Source: an uncultured Winogradskyella sp.
Lineage (GTDB): Bacteria; Bacteroidota; Bacteroidia; Flavobacteriales; Flavobacteriaceae
DNA length: 64,000 nt
Direction of reading: 5' to 3'
Assembly (NCBI GenBank): GCA_913055905.1
Contig: CAJXLB010000001.1
Span: 620,001-684,000 of the forward strand
Position numbers and translations under genes: made by a program. Below, piece by piece: positions 51,019 to 59,906 of the stretch (positions within the stretch are counted from its first letter, which is position 1; each line of letters opens with the position of its first letter). Under the pieces are notes generated by a model that did no database searches, had not been told where the DNA came from, and saw nothing but the letters and a program-made list of their open reading frames with translations.

Positions 51019-53809
51019 ATTTCAATCCAAAGGTTACACGTTGTCCATAATACTCAGATTGTTGTGTTCTGTTTCGCACCCCTTGATAAAAACGCAAAGG
51101 TTGATCAGTAATATTCAAAACGTCAACGAATATTCTTAAGTTGTCATTTATGGCATAGTTCATATTGAAGTCCAGAAAGAATTGCTCGTCATAATATCTA
51201 TCATCAAATGGACTTCCTCCAATTTCATCTATATAAGCATCTGAGTAGTTTGCTGATAATCTTATGTTGAATTTATTATCGTTATATGCCAAGGAGCCAT
51301 TGAACATATTTGGTGATGTTCCCGGAAGATCTATGTCTTCCCTGAAGTCACCATCTTCATTGGCCACACCTTCAGTACTTGAAGTTAGATAAGTATAGTT
51401 AAGGTATAAGCTAAAGTTTCTAAGAAAGCCAGGAAGGAAATCTAGCTGACGTTGAAAGGATACCTCAGCTCCGAAAACAGATGCGCCCTCAGCATTAACA
51501 GGCTGAAAGGTGTCAAAGCCCGTATCAGCATCTTCACTAATCCTTACGTAGATGAAATCATTGATATCTTTAAAGAACAAACCTCCTGATAATATCCCCA
51601 CACTTTTAAAATAATGCTCTGCCATAAGGTCAAAGCCCATGGACGTTGTGGCTTCCAGGTCTGGATTTCCGAGGAATATTTCTTCGTCGGATGCAACAAT
51701 ATCTATAGTTGGCACTAAGTCCTCATAATTAGGTCTTGCTAAGGTATTGGTCCATGCAAATCGGAATACTGTCTGCGAACTTAAGTTGTATTTTAGGTGA
51801 ACACTTGGTAAAATGTTTGTGTACGAGGTCTCATCAGTTACACGGCCTACCAACTCTTCTTCATCTTCAATTTGATTAGCTGTTGCTCTTACTGTTGTAG
51901 ATTCTAGTCTTAGACCCGCTAGCACACTGAATTTATCGGATAGTTGTTGATTGGCCATTAGATATCCTGCAAAGACATCTTCTTCAACGTCATAGTTTGC
52001 ACGTAAGAATTCATCCGGAACGGGTTCACCATCGACTAGGTTTAATCCTCCTAGCCACTCTGGGGTTGGATAAAGACCAGCTTGATACTGGCTTCCTGCA
52101 AGGAAGTCTGGGTCTGAAAAATCCCGTGTTGGAATGCTGGCCATATTTGGAAAGTTATCTTCCAAATCAAACTCGAAGAAATCATTATCTCTGAATTTAT
52201 CTTTAAGACGTGCTCTTAGGCCAAATTTTATAAAACCGTCACCTTTATTGAAGAAATCAGCAGGAAGTTCGAAGTTTAAAAACGCATTGATATCAGATTC
52301 TTCGGTGTATTGGTTTTCTTCTGTTATTTCATCGAACTCAAAATTAGCCAAATCGTTATCATCTCCAGGATTCGACGGAGCAAGCTGTGGGAATTCTGGG
52401 TCTCCGTTCAAAACATTTACAGCATATTCTGATGTGAACTGAGCATAACGTTCATTAAGACGTTCTTCAGAGGCTTTTGCATACGAGGTCAACCAGTCAA
52501 TTTTTAGATTGCCCCAAAGATGTTCTCCTTGAAGCGTGTAATTTTGCATCCGCTGATCTTCAAGGCGTGTGTTTTGATTACGGTTGTTGTCAATACCGGC
52601 TTTGGTCTCACGCGCAGCTTCTACTGGAAAACTTGTGAGGGTATTGCCACTGAGGCTAAAATCACCTTCACCAATATCCTCCGCATCTAATAATTCTTGA
52701 GCAAATACATAGCGATTTTCACGATCATCGCGCCAGTTGTACATCGTTTTTAATTCAATTCTGTTGTTTGCATCAAAGCGGTAATCGAAATTTGCGGAGA
52801 AACTGCGTCTTACACGTTGAATGATGTAGGTGCGTTGTTCAAATACATCGGTGTATGGATTTACATCAAGTTCTACCTCTTCGTCATTAGTATCAGTAAA
52901 GCCAAAGGAGTTGTCCCATTCAGCTTCAAAATTGTCCGAGCCAAACTGAGTGTCATAGATAGCTCCAGAGACCATCCATCCAAACTTGTTATCTTTTGAA
53001 CGATCACCGTAAATTAAAGTACCATTCAAAATACGTTTGTCATTTATTAAATTTATACCTGATCCTAAAGTTGCTGAAAGTCTGAATCCTTCAGGTGCGG
53101 ATCGCGTTACCAAATTAACAGAACCTCCTAGTGCATCTCCATCCATATCAGGAGTTACGGCTTTATTGACTTCAATGGTTTGAATCATATCCGCAGGGAT
53201 GAGGTCCATTTGTATGTTTCTATTATCACCTTCTGCAGATGGAATACGTGAACCGTTAAGGGTCACGGAGTTTAGCTGAGGAGCCAAACCACGTACAATA
53301 ATATCCCTAGCTTCACCTTGGTCAACTTGCATTGTGATACCTGGAATACGTTTAATAGCGTCTCCAATATTGGCATCGGGAAACTTACCTACTTGGTCAG
53401 CAGAAACAATATTGGTAATATTTACCTTATTTCGCTGCATATTCAAGGCTTTAGCTTGTCCGCCACTAAAACCAGTTAAAATAATACCTTCTAATTGTTC
53501 AGACTTACTTTTGAGGACAATTCTTAGTTCAACGGTTTCATCCGCTTTTACTTCCACCTCTATGTCTTGATCAGCATAACCAAGATATTTAACTTTTACT
53601 GTTTGATTCCCAGCGGGAATATTCAACAATAAAAACTGACCATCGACATCAGAAACAGTACCCTTGTTTATTGAAGGGATGATGATAGTGGCATAAGGAA
53701 CTAGTAGCCCTTCTTCATCAAAAATAACACCTTGGATATTCCCTTCTTGGGAAAAGCCATATAGCGCTATTAAAAAACAAGTGGCTATTAATAATAAACG
53801 ATTTTTCAT
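50996..53809 (-). CDS. TonB-dependent receptor paired with phytase
   Basis: A 937-residue outer-membrane receptor with a signal peptide (to about 20, LYGFSQ), a carboxypeptidase-regulatory-like domain (GNIQGVIFDEEGLLVPYATI, about 23-108) and a plug (VSADQVGKFPDANIGDAIKR, IIVRGLAPQLNSVTLNGSRI). The barrel ends VTFGLKYDLFKRK. The QVGKFPDANI-DAIKRIPGI pattern is that of the Caulobacter-type TIGR01782 receptors. The downstream phytase overlaps it, suggesting a role in uptake of inositol phosphates or their products (inference). Confidence 0.92.
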   Translation of the reverse strand: MKNRLLLIATCFLIALYGFSQEGNIQGVIFDEEGLLVPYATIIIPSINKGTVSDVDGQFLLLNIPAGNQTVKVKYLGYADQDIEVEVKADETVELRIVLKSKSEQLEGIILTGFSGGQAKALNMQRNKVNITNIVSADQVGKFPDANIGDAIKRIPGITMQVDQGEARDIIVRGLAPQLNSVTLNGSRIPSAEGDNRNIQMDLIPADMIQTIEVNKAVTPDMDGDALGGSVNLVTRSAPEGFRLSATLGSGINLINDKRILNGTLIYGDRSKDNKFGWMVSGAIYDTQFGSDNFEAEWDNSFGFTDTNDEEVELDVNPYTDVFEQRTYIIQRVRRSFSANFDYRFDANNRIELKTMYNWRDDRENRYVFAQELLDAEDIGEGDFSLSGNTLTSFPVEAARETKAGIDNNRNQNTRLEDQRMQNYTLQGEHLWGNLKIDWLTSYAKASEERLNERYAQFTSEYAVNVLNGDPEFPQLAPSNPGDDNDLANFEFDEITEENQYTEESDINAFLNFELPADFFNKGDGFIKFGLRARLKDKFRDNDFFEFDLEDNFPNMASIPTRDFSDPDFLAGSQYQAGLYPTPEWLGGLNLVDGEPVPDEFLRANYDVEEDVFAGYLMANQQLSDKFSVLAGLRLESTTVRATANQIEDEEELVGRVTDETSYTNILPSVHLKYNLSSQTVFRFAWTNTLARPNYEDLVPTIDIVASDEEIFLGNPDLEATTSMGFDLMAEHYFKSVGILSGGLFFKDINDFIYVRISEDADTGFDTFQPVNAEGASVFGAEVSFQRQLDFLPGFLRNFSLYLNYTYLTSSTEGVANEDGDFREDIDLPGTSPNMFNGSLAYNDNKFNIRLSANYSDAYIDEIGGSPFDDRYYDEQFFLDFNMNYAINDNLRIFVDVLNITDQPLRFYQGVRNRTQQSEYYGQRVTFGLKYDLFKRK

Positions 53810-53989
53810 AAATAACGAATTAGTTAATGGATTAGACCTCTAAATAAGCAAATGCCGCAGTCATTCTTTTTAACTATTCTTTAAGAATATTTTACTAATC
53901 ATCTATGCAATAAACTGTTTTAATTTTAAGATTACATTTATCTAACAATTTGGGAAAATAGATGAACCTTTCAATATTAGTCTTATTCG

Positions 53990-53997
53990 TACCTTTA
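53990..53997 (+). promoter_or_regulatory. Likely -7 element (TACCTTTA) of the aminotransferase gene
   Basis: TACCTTTA differs from TAnnTTTG only at the last base and ends 4 bases before the ATG at 54002, the same spacing as at panD. The rest of the 53810-54001 gap shows no gene. Confidence 0.35.
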
Positions 53998-54001
53998 TCA
54001 G

Positions 54002-55144
54002 ATGCAATTAAATTCCAAGCTTCCAAACGTAGGTACGACCATATTCTCAGTGATGAGCGCATTGGCCAATGAGCATAACGCCATTAATTTATCTCAGGGC
54101 TTTCCAAATTATCCCAGCGATAAAACGTTGAATGATTTAGTGTGTGAGGCCATGCGAGAAGGATATAATCAATATGCTCCAATGGCAGGTTATTTAGGTC
54201 TTCGTCTGGCTATTTCAAGAAAATATGAGTATCTCTATCAAGCATTTTACCATCCAGAAAATGAGATTACTGTAACGGCTGGCGCAACACAGGCCATTTA
54301 TACCATTGTTTCGGCTTTTATTAGGTCTGGTGATGAGGTTATTGTTTTTAAACCTGCTTACGATTGTTACGAGCCAGCAGTAGAGGTCAATGGAGGTAAG
54401 GTTGTTGGCATACAGTTAACTGCTCCTGATTATCGGGTAGATTGGGAACACGTGGCAGCCAAAATTAATGCCAAGACCAAAATGATTATTATTAACACAC
54501 CTCACAACCCGAGTGGTACGGTTTGGTCAAAAGCTGATATGCTAAAACTGCAAGACCTTACCAGAAACTCCAATATAATTGTGTTGAGTGACGAAGTCTA
54601 TGAGCATATGATATTTGATGGTGAACAACATCAAAGTATTTGTTTGTTTCCAGACTTAAAGCAACGGTCGTTTATAACAGCGTCATTTGGCAAAACCTTT
54701 CATACCACTGGCTGGAAAGTTGGATATTGCTGTGCTCCAGAGCAGTTGATGCAAGAATTTAGGAAAGTGCATCAGTTTAATGTGTTTTCAGTGAATCATC
54801 CCATGCAGAAGGGAATTGCAGATTACATGCAAGACCCTAGTACTTATGAAGGGTTGAGCGATTTTTTTCAACGAAAGCGAGATTTGTTTTTAAACTTAAT
54901 AAAGGAATCCCGTTTTAAGTTTACACCGTCAAAGGGGACCTATTTTCAAGTTTTGGATTTTTCTGAAATCACAAATGAAAGCGATGTAGATTTTGCCAAA
55001 CGTTTGACCAAAGATTTTAAAATCGCATCAATTCCATTATCTGTATTTAATGAAGATGGAAAAGATGACAAGGTGCTTAGGTTCTGTTTTGCAAAAACGG
55101 AGGAAACCCTTATAAATGCAGCAGAAATTTTAAATAGAGTTTAA
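54002..55144 (+). CDS. Methionine/glutamine aminotransferase (YbdL-like, class I PLP)
   Basis: A 380-residue PLP enzyme. INLSQGFPNYP and YAPMAGYLGLRLAIS are typical of the YbdL/kynurenine aminotransferase group; NTPHNPSGTVWS, LSDEVYEHM and SFGKTFHTTGWKVGY (with the PLP Lys) complete the active site. YbdL-like enzymes prefer methionine and glutamine-type donors. A coiled-coil lipoprotein and an omega-amidase follow on the same strand, which fits transamination of methylthio-oxobutyrate with glutamine. Confidence 0.92.
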   Translation: MQLNSKLPNVGTTIFSVMSALANEHNAINLSQGFPNYPSDKTLNDLVCEAMREGYNQYAPMAGYLGLRLAISRKYEYLYQAFYHPENEITVTAGATQAIYTIVSAFIRSGDEVIVFKPAYDCYEPAVEVNGGKVVGIQLTAPDYRVDWEHVAAKINAKTKMIIINTPHNPSGTVWSKADMLKLQDLTRNSNIIVLSDEVYEHMIFDGEQHQSICLFPDLKQRSFITASFGKTFHTTGWKVGYCCAPEQLMQEFRKVHQFNVFSVNHPMQKGIADYMQDPSTYEGLSDFFQRKRDLFLNLIKESRFKFTPSKGTYFQVLDFSEITNESDVDFAKRLTKDFKIASIPLSVFNEDGKDDKVLRFCFAKTEETLINAAEILNRV

Positions 55145-55222
55145 TGTTAAATCTGTTTAAAATGCTCGATTTTGTAGTTTTTTTTATCTACGTTCTATAA
55201 TGATTAATGATAAAAACGGAAT

Positions 55223-55750
55223 ATGAAAATTAAAATATTTACATGGGTAATATTTTTTTCTCTCATGCTATCTTGTGGTAATTCAAAAACTGTTATAACG
55301 GAGAGTGGAAAGGTTTATAAGGTAGATGGCCAAAATATTTCATCGAAGGGAAAAACCTTAACCCAAACGCTCCCTGAGGAAAAGCAAGAAAACATCTATG
55401 AATTAGTAGATGAAAAGGAAGACAGGCTCAAAAGAATTGAAGAAAAGCGAGCAGAGTTTGAAGAACAAATAGAGGCTCAAGAAGAAATAATTAGCGAGGC
55501 AGAGGCCAGAAAAGAAAAGATTGAAGATGAGCTCGATGCCTTCAATGAAAATGTTGAGCGTTTAATTGCCGCTAAGGAGGACTATATTGAATTGAAAAAG
55601 GAACTCAACGAAAAGAGAAAGGAATTTGAAAGGTTAAAGAAACAAGGTGAGCTGTCACCAAACGACATTAAGGACTGGGAAAAGAAACTTAAAAAGCTAG
55701 AAAAGAAGGCTGACAAAGCGTTATCGTCTTACCAGGACAAAAAAATTTAG
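55223..55750 (+). CDS. Coiled-coil lipoprotein, unknown function
   Basis: A 175-residue protein with a lipoprotein signal (lipobox MLSC, about Cys18). Residues about 55-172 are an almost uninterrupted charged coiled coil rich in Glu and Lys (EKEDRLKRIEEKRAEFEEQI). I recognise no family. It is anchored in a membrane and may act as a spacer or envelope tether. It lies between an aminotransferase and an omega-amidase without an obvious link. Confidence 0.75.
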   Translation: MKIKIFTWVIFFSLMLSCGNSKTVITESGKVYKVDGQNISSKGKTLTQTLPEEKQENIYELVDEKEDRLKRIEEKRAEFEEQIEAQEEIISEAEARKEKIEDELDAFNENVERLIAAKEDYIELKKELNEKRKEFERLKKQGELSPNDIKDWEKKLKKLEKKADKALSSYQDKKI

Positions 55751-55783
55751 TTACACAAAATACATACAATTTAAGTATAAGTA

Positions 55784-56563
55784 ATGGCCAATAAACTAAC
55801 TGTTGCACTTGTTCAGACCCAATTATACTGGGAGCATCCACAAAACAACAAAAAGCACTTTGAACAACATGTTGAATCTATTGAAGAGGCCGTAGATGTT
55901 ATCATTTTACCAGAGATGTTTACCTCTGGTTTTACCATGGAGCCTCAAAAGGTAGCGGAAGCCATGAATGGCGAAACCGTGCATTGGCTAAAAGTGCTTG
56001 CACAATCAAAACAAGCTGCAATTACAGGGAGCATAGTTATAAAAGAAGACGATTATTTCTACAATAGATTATTGTTTGTTGAGCCTTCTGGGAACTTAAG
56101 CTATTATAATAAAAGGCATACATTCTCATTGGCTGGAGAAGATAAGGTTTACAAGGCAGGTAGCGATAAGGTGATTATTACTTACAAAGGCTGGAAATTA
56201 TGCCCAATGATTTGCTACGATTTACGCTTTCCAGTTTGGTCTAGAAATGTCGAAGATTATGACGTGTTGTTTTACGTTGCTAATTGGCCAGAACGACGTA
56301 TTGCGGCCTGGGATGTACTTTTAAGGGCCAGAGCCATAGAGAATATGGCCTATTGCATTGGAGTCAATAGGGTGGGTACTGATGGTAATGGGCATCCTTA
56401 TGTAGGGCACTCTGCAGCTTACGATGTCTTAGGTAATAGCTTAGTTAAACCTATGGAAGGAGAAAGTACAGTTGTAGTGTCCTTAGACAAAAGCCATATA
56501 GAGGAGCACAGAACAAAACTTAAATTTTTAAACGATAGAGACCGTTTTAATCTAATAGATTAA
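55784..56563 (+). CDS. Omega-amidase (YafV-like nitrilase superfamily)
   Basis: A 259-residue C-N hydrolase. The Glu-Lys-Cys triad lies in ILPEMFTSGF, YNKRHTFSLAG and MICYDLRFPVW. The FTSGF and YDLRFPVWSRN segments are typical of omega-amidases, which deamidate alpha-ketoglutaramate (the product of glutamine transamination). Being next to a YbdL-like aminotransferase fits this role. It overlaps the convergent Ig-like lipoprotein gene by 17 bases. Confidence 0.92.
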   Translation: MANKLTVALVQTQLYWEHPQNNKKHFEQHVESIEEAVDVIILPEMFTSGFTMEPQKVAEAMNGETVHWLKVLAQSKQAAITGSIVIKEDDYFYNRLLFVEPSGNLSYYNKRHTFSLAGEDKVYKAGSDKVIITYKGWKLCPMICYDLRFPVWSRNVEDYDVLFYVANWPERRIAAWDVLLRARAIENMAYCIGVNRVGTDGNGHPYVGHSAAYDVLGNSLVKPMEGESTVVVSLDKSHIEEHRTKLKFLNDRDRFNLID

Positions 56564-58160
56564 ACTCAACAATAAGGTCAAAATTTGCCCTGACTTCATC
56601 AATTTTTGGAGCATAGCTCACACGCTCAGGTTGCATACCCTTTAAGAAATCACCTGGGTCGTATTTCCTGTTTTCATTAGTATCAAAAATTACCCTCAAT
56701 TTGTATTGTTTTGGTACAACATCGGTAAAATCAACAACGGGAGAAGAAGTGGTGTACTGTTCATACAATACGAGGCCGTTGGTATTGCATAGCTGAACGA
56801 TTAAGGGGAATTTAGCGTTTCTTAGATTTACCCTGATGTTACCATATTCAGATTTCATTTTGGTTCGAAATGAATAATTCAGCGTGTCAGAATTAGTTTC
56901 ATCGTAAAAATCTGTAAACGTATTTGGCAGCATGGTCAATTCATATTTTTGACCTTCCTCTTTATCTATTTTCAAGGCTATTCGATTTAAAAGCGTATCA
57001 ACCTCAGTTTTAAAAGAAACTGCTGAGGAATCTTTGTCGATGATAGTTATTTTAGAGCTATCAATGGTAACGATCGGAGTCGTGGTTTCTAACGTAAAAT
57101 CTTGGTCAAAATTTAAGATGCTAGAATACAAGGCACTTATCTGAAGTGAGTCGCGCTCTAAATTTCTAAATCGATGTTTAAACGTATCAATGGCCGTTTT
57201 ATGGGAAACAACGAATAAGGTAGTATCTACTTCAAATTCTGGTTTATACCAATAGTAAAGAGTATCCGTTTTAGGGTCTTTGGTGATTTTAGAATCAAAA
57301 CCTTCAGGAGTCTCTCCTAAAATTTTAATACGCATGTCTTCGTAAGACCCTTCATATGGAAATATGATTTTTGAACCACTTTCCTGTTTGGGTTTTATCG
57401 CCTTGAAATTAACAACCTCTTTAAATAGCTTAAGTTCATAAACAGAATCGGTAGGTACTGTAACATAGTCTTCGATAAAAGCAATTTTATCTTGTTTTTG
57501 GTCAAAAATGTAATTGTTGGATTGATCTTTTAAGGCTATTAATTTATAAGTGCCTGCCTTAATGTTATCTACAGAAAAGGACGTAAGACTATCCAAGGTG
57601 TTTGTAATATACCTTGGTTTTTCTTTAAAAACAATAGAATCGGTGTAAGTGGAATCTACTTCGTAGAGCATCACGGAAACGAACTTATCTGGTTCTTCCT
57701 CTAAAGCATCAACAACGTAACCTTTGACCGATAAGGAGTCAATGGCATCTCCAGTGGAGAAAACATATCTAAAATAGGGATATGGGTTTTCTTCATTATT
57801 ATCTACAATACTTTCACCAAAATTAAAGGCATAAGTGGTATTGGGTTTTAGGGTGTCCTTTATCTTAATAGTGATGGTTTTACTCGCGCCACCAAGCGGA
57901 TAGATACTGGGCTGATTATCTAACGGCGGAGAGATAATTAGTTGCTTTTGTGCATTTTTGATTTTAACAAATTCGTCAAACTCGATTTCTATCTCGTCAC
58001 CTGAGAACTGTGTAGAGAAATTTTCTGGATTTACCCGCTTTATTACAGGTGGGTCTTCATCTTTTTCACCTCCCGATGGCGTCCCTCTATTGGCGCAACC
58101 CATGACCAAACTGGTTATAAAAAACAACAAAAATAGTGTCCTTGAGGGTTTACCTGTCAT
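56547..58160 (-). CDS. Lipoprotein with N-terminal bacterial Ig-like domain
   Basis: A 537-residue protein with a lipoprotein signal (lipobox VMGC) and a Gly/Asp/Glu-rich start (GTPSGGEKDEDPP). An Ig-like domain follows (VIKRVNPENFSTQFSGDEIEIEFDEFV, TYAFNFGESIVDNNE, about 38-135). Later parts are beta-rich. The length and the pattern ENRKYDPGDFLKGMQPERV near the end match a conserved flavobacterial surface lipoprotein of unknown function. Confidence 0.82.
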   Translation of the reverse strand: MTGKPSRTLFLLFFITSLVMGCANRGTPSGGEKDEDPPVIKRVNPENFSTQFSGDEIEIEFDEFVKIKNAQKQLIISPPLDNQPSIYPLGGASKTITIKIKDTLKPNTTYAFNFGESIVDNNEENPYPYFRYVFSTGDAIDSLSVKGYVVDALEEEPDKFVSVMLYEVDSTYTDSIVFKEKPRYITNTLDSLTSFSVDNIKAGTYKLIALKDQSNNYIFDQKQDKIAFIEDYVTVPTDSVYELKLFKEVVNFKAIKPKQESGSKIIFPYEGSYEDMRIKILGETPEGFDSKITKDPKTDTLYYWYKPEFEVDTTLFVVSHKTAIDTFKHRFRNLERDSLQISALYSSILNFDQDFTLETTTPIVTIDSSKITIIDKDSSAVSFKTEVDTLLNRIALKIDKEEGQKYELTMLPNTFTDFYDETNSDTLNYSFRTKMKSEYGNIRVNLRNAKFPLIVQLCNTNGLVLYEQYTTSSPVVDFTDVVPKQYKLRVIFDTNENRKYDPGDFLKGMQPERVSYAPKIDEVRANFDLIVEFNLLD

Positions 58161-58213
58161 TCTCTTTTTTATTTAGCACAAAGAAACAATTTTAAAAATA
58201 ACAAACGAAAAAA

Positions 58214-58894
58214 TTAATCGGCTATTGCCATGGTAGCAAGGCTCAACTTAATATCGTCAATAGTATGTAAAACTGAGGCACATGCTTCTATTGTTGCGCC
58301 AGTGGTTATTAAATCATCAACGATGAGGATGTGCTTACCTTTTAATGATGTGGTGTCAGAAAGGGAAAATAACGATGTATCTTCAGTCCAACGTTTTAGC
58401 CTTGTTTTGAAAACCTGCGTTGCAGTAGGTTTTGTTTTAACCAAGACCGAATTATTATATGCTACACCAAGGCATTTTGCAATTTCTCTGCCAAATAAAT
58501 CCACTTGATTGTAACCTCGCCGTCTTTGTTTTGTTTTGTACAGTGGCACAGGAACTACCACATCTACTGTTTTGTAGTTGTTTAACGATTGTAATTCTGA
58601 ACCTAGCCACCTGCCCAAAAAACCAGAGATGTTTTCATGGCCTCTGTACTTTAAATTATGGAGTAATTGTTGAACCGTACTTTTTTTGGAAAAGTGCAAT
58701 AAAGCGGTAGCATTTTCCAAAAGCACACGCCCATAAAGTACTTTTTTTACAGCCTCTGGATCATCAAAATGAAAGTTGGTCACAGGTAATGTGTGTCGGC
58801 ATTCAGTGCATAGTACCTTTTCATTATCTGATAACAGTTTCTGACAGGCCTCACAGACCATTGGGAAAAACAAGTTCAACAAATTTTTTACCAC
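58214..58894 (-). CDS. ComF-family phosphoribosyltransferase-like protein
   Basis: A 226-residue protein with an N-terminal double-CxxC zinc ribbon (CEACQKLL and CTECRHTLP) and a C-terminal PRTase domain with the PRPP loop ILIVDDLITTGATIEA. ComF proteins are needed for DNA uptake in naturally competent bacteria and act on single-stranded DNA. No other competence gene lies nearby except radA, 53 kb away. Confidence 0.93.
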   Translation of the reverse strand: MVKNLLNLFFPMVCEACQKLLSDNEKVLCTECRHTLPVTNFHFDDPEAVKKVLYGRVLLENATALLHFSKKSTVQQLLHNLKYRGHENISGFLGRWLGSELQSLNNYKTVDVVVPVPLYKTKQRRRGYNQVDLFGREIAKCLGVAYNNSVLVKTKPTATQVFKTRLKRWTEDTSLFSLSDTTSLKGKHILIVDDLITTGATIEACASVLHTIDDIKLSLATMAIAD

Positions 58895-58960
58895 TTAATC
58901 GAATAAAATAAGATCACACTTTTATTAGTTCTAATTTCGCATCAAATTAAGAAATTAATT

Positions 58961-59845
58961 ATGATAGTTAACCCTCAATTATTTAACTACAGATTAATTA
59001 TAGGTTCTTTATTAGTTGTTATAGCGGTTTTAGGAGTTTACGGTTTTTCAAATTATAAATCCATTCAATCTTATCAAGACTTCCTAAAACAAGAGAAGGT
59101 TCTTATAGAAAAAGAACTGGCAGAAATGCTAGAAAGTTATGATGAACTAAGTGAAGATTATGATCTTATCGCTTCTGAGCTCCAAGAAGCTAAATTAGAA
59201 ACTAAGCTTGCATTAGATTCCTTAAGATTATTAAAAAGCGACTTATCAATTATCACAAAGTTTAAGGCTCAGCTCGTAGTATTAAAAAACAAGAGCGATA
59301 TTTTAATATCTACAATAGATTCGCTGAATACTGTGAACAAAAATCTACAGAAGGAGAACCAGTCTGCTTATAATACCATTGCAAAAAACGCATCAACTAT
59401 AAGTGCCTTAGAAAGCACAAAGGATTCTTTGAGTAGTACCATAGATAAAGCTGCAATTCTCAAGGCTTATAATTTAGAGGCAAAATCGTATAAGTTAAGG
59501 TCTGGTAAAAAACGTTATACCTCAAGGGCTAAAAGAACTGATGCGATTGATGTCTGTTTGGAGCTGTCAGAGAACCCATTGGCCGCTAAAGGCATTAAAG
59601 ATATTTACATTCAGATAGTGAGCCCGCAAGGTAATGTAGTTGCAGACCAAGGAGAAATAACTTTTGGAGACAATTCCCTTATTTACAGTAAAAAGGAAGC
59701 CGTTAACTACGCTAATGAGACTTTGGAGGTCTGTGCAGAGATTGTCGCAGATGACGATGACCAACCTTTCTCTAAGGGCTATTATTTTATAAATGTTTTC
59801 CACGATAATATCATGTTGGGAAGTACAACCCTGGAGCTCAGATAA
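58961..59845 (+). CDS. Membrane-anchored coiled-coil protein, unknown function
   Basis: A 294-residue protein with one N-terminal membrane segment (residues about 11-28), a long coiled coil (about 32-165) and a C-terminal beta domain of about 120 residues (DAIDVCLELSENPLAAKGIKD, YIQIVSPQGNVVADQGEI, GYYFINVFHDNIMLGSTTLEL). I recognise no named family. The C-terminal domain would lie outside the cytoplasm. A TAATTTCG sequence at 58932 may be its -7 box. Confidence 0.75.
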   Translation: MIVNPQLFNYRLIIGSLLVVIAVLGVYGFSNYKSIQSYQDFLKQEKVLIEKELAEMLESYDELSEDYDLIASELQEAKLETKLALDSLRLLKSDLSIITKFKAQLVVLKNKSDILISTIDSLNTVNKNLQKENQSAYNTIAKNASTISALESTKDSLSSTIDKAAILKAYNLEAKSYKLRSGKKRYTSRAKRTDAIDVCLELSENPLAAKGIKDIYIQIVSPQGNVVADQGEITFGDNSLIYSKKEAVNYANETLEVCAEIVADDDDQPFSKGYYFINVFHDNIMLGSTTLELR

Positions 59846-59865
59846 GGACTAAAATATTATTTTTA

Positions 59866-59896
59866 AAAACCGCTCTTTAATTAGAGCGGTTTTTTA
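59866..59896 (+). terminator. Rho-independent terminator
   Basis: AAAACCGCTCT / AGAGCGGTTTT with a 6-base loop, followed by a T run. Its T run abuts the glyS -7 box. Confidence 0.85.
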
Positions 59897-59902
59897 TTTT
59901 TG
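59895..59902 (+). promoter_or_regulatory. glyS: Bacteroidete -7 element (TATTTTTG) of glyS
   Basis: A TAnnTTTG match ending 4 bases before the glyS ATG, overlapping the T run of the upstream terminator. As at panD and uvrC, the transcript would begin at the start codon. Confidence 0.5.
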
Positions 59903-59906
59903 TGGC

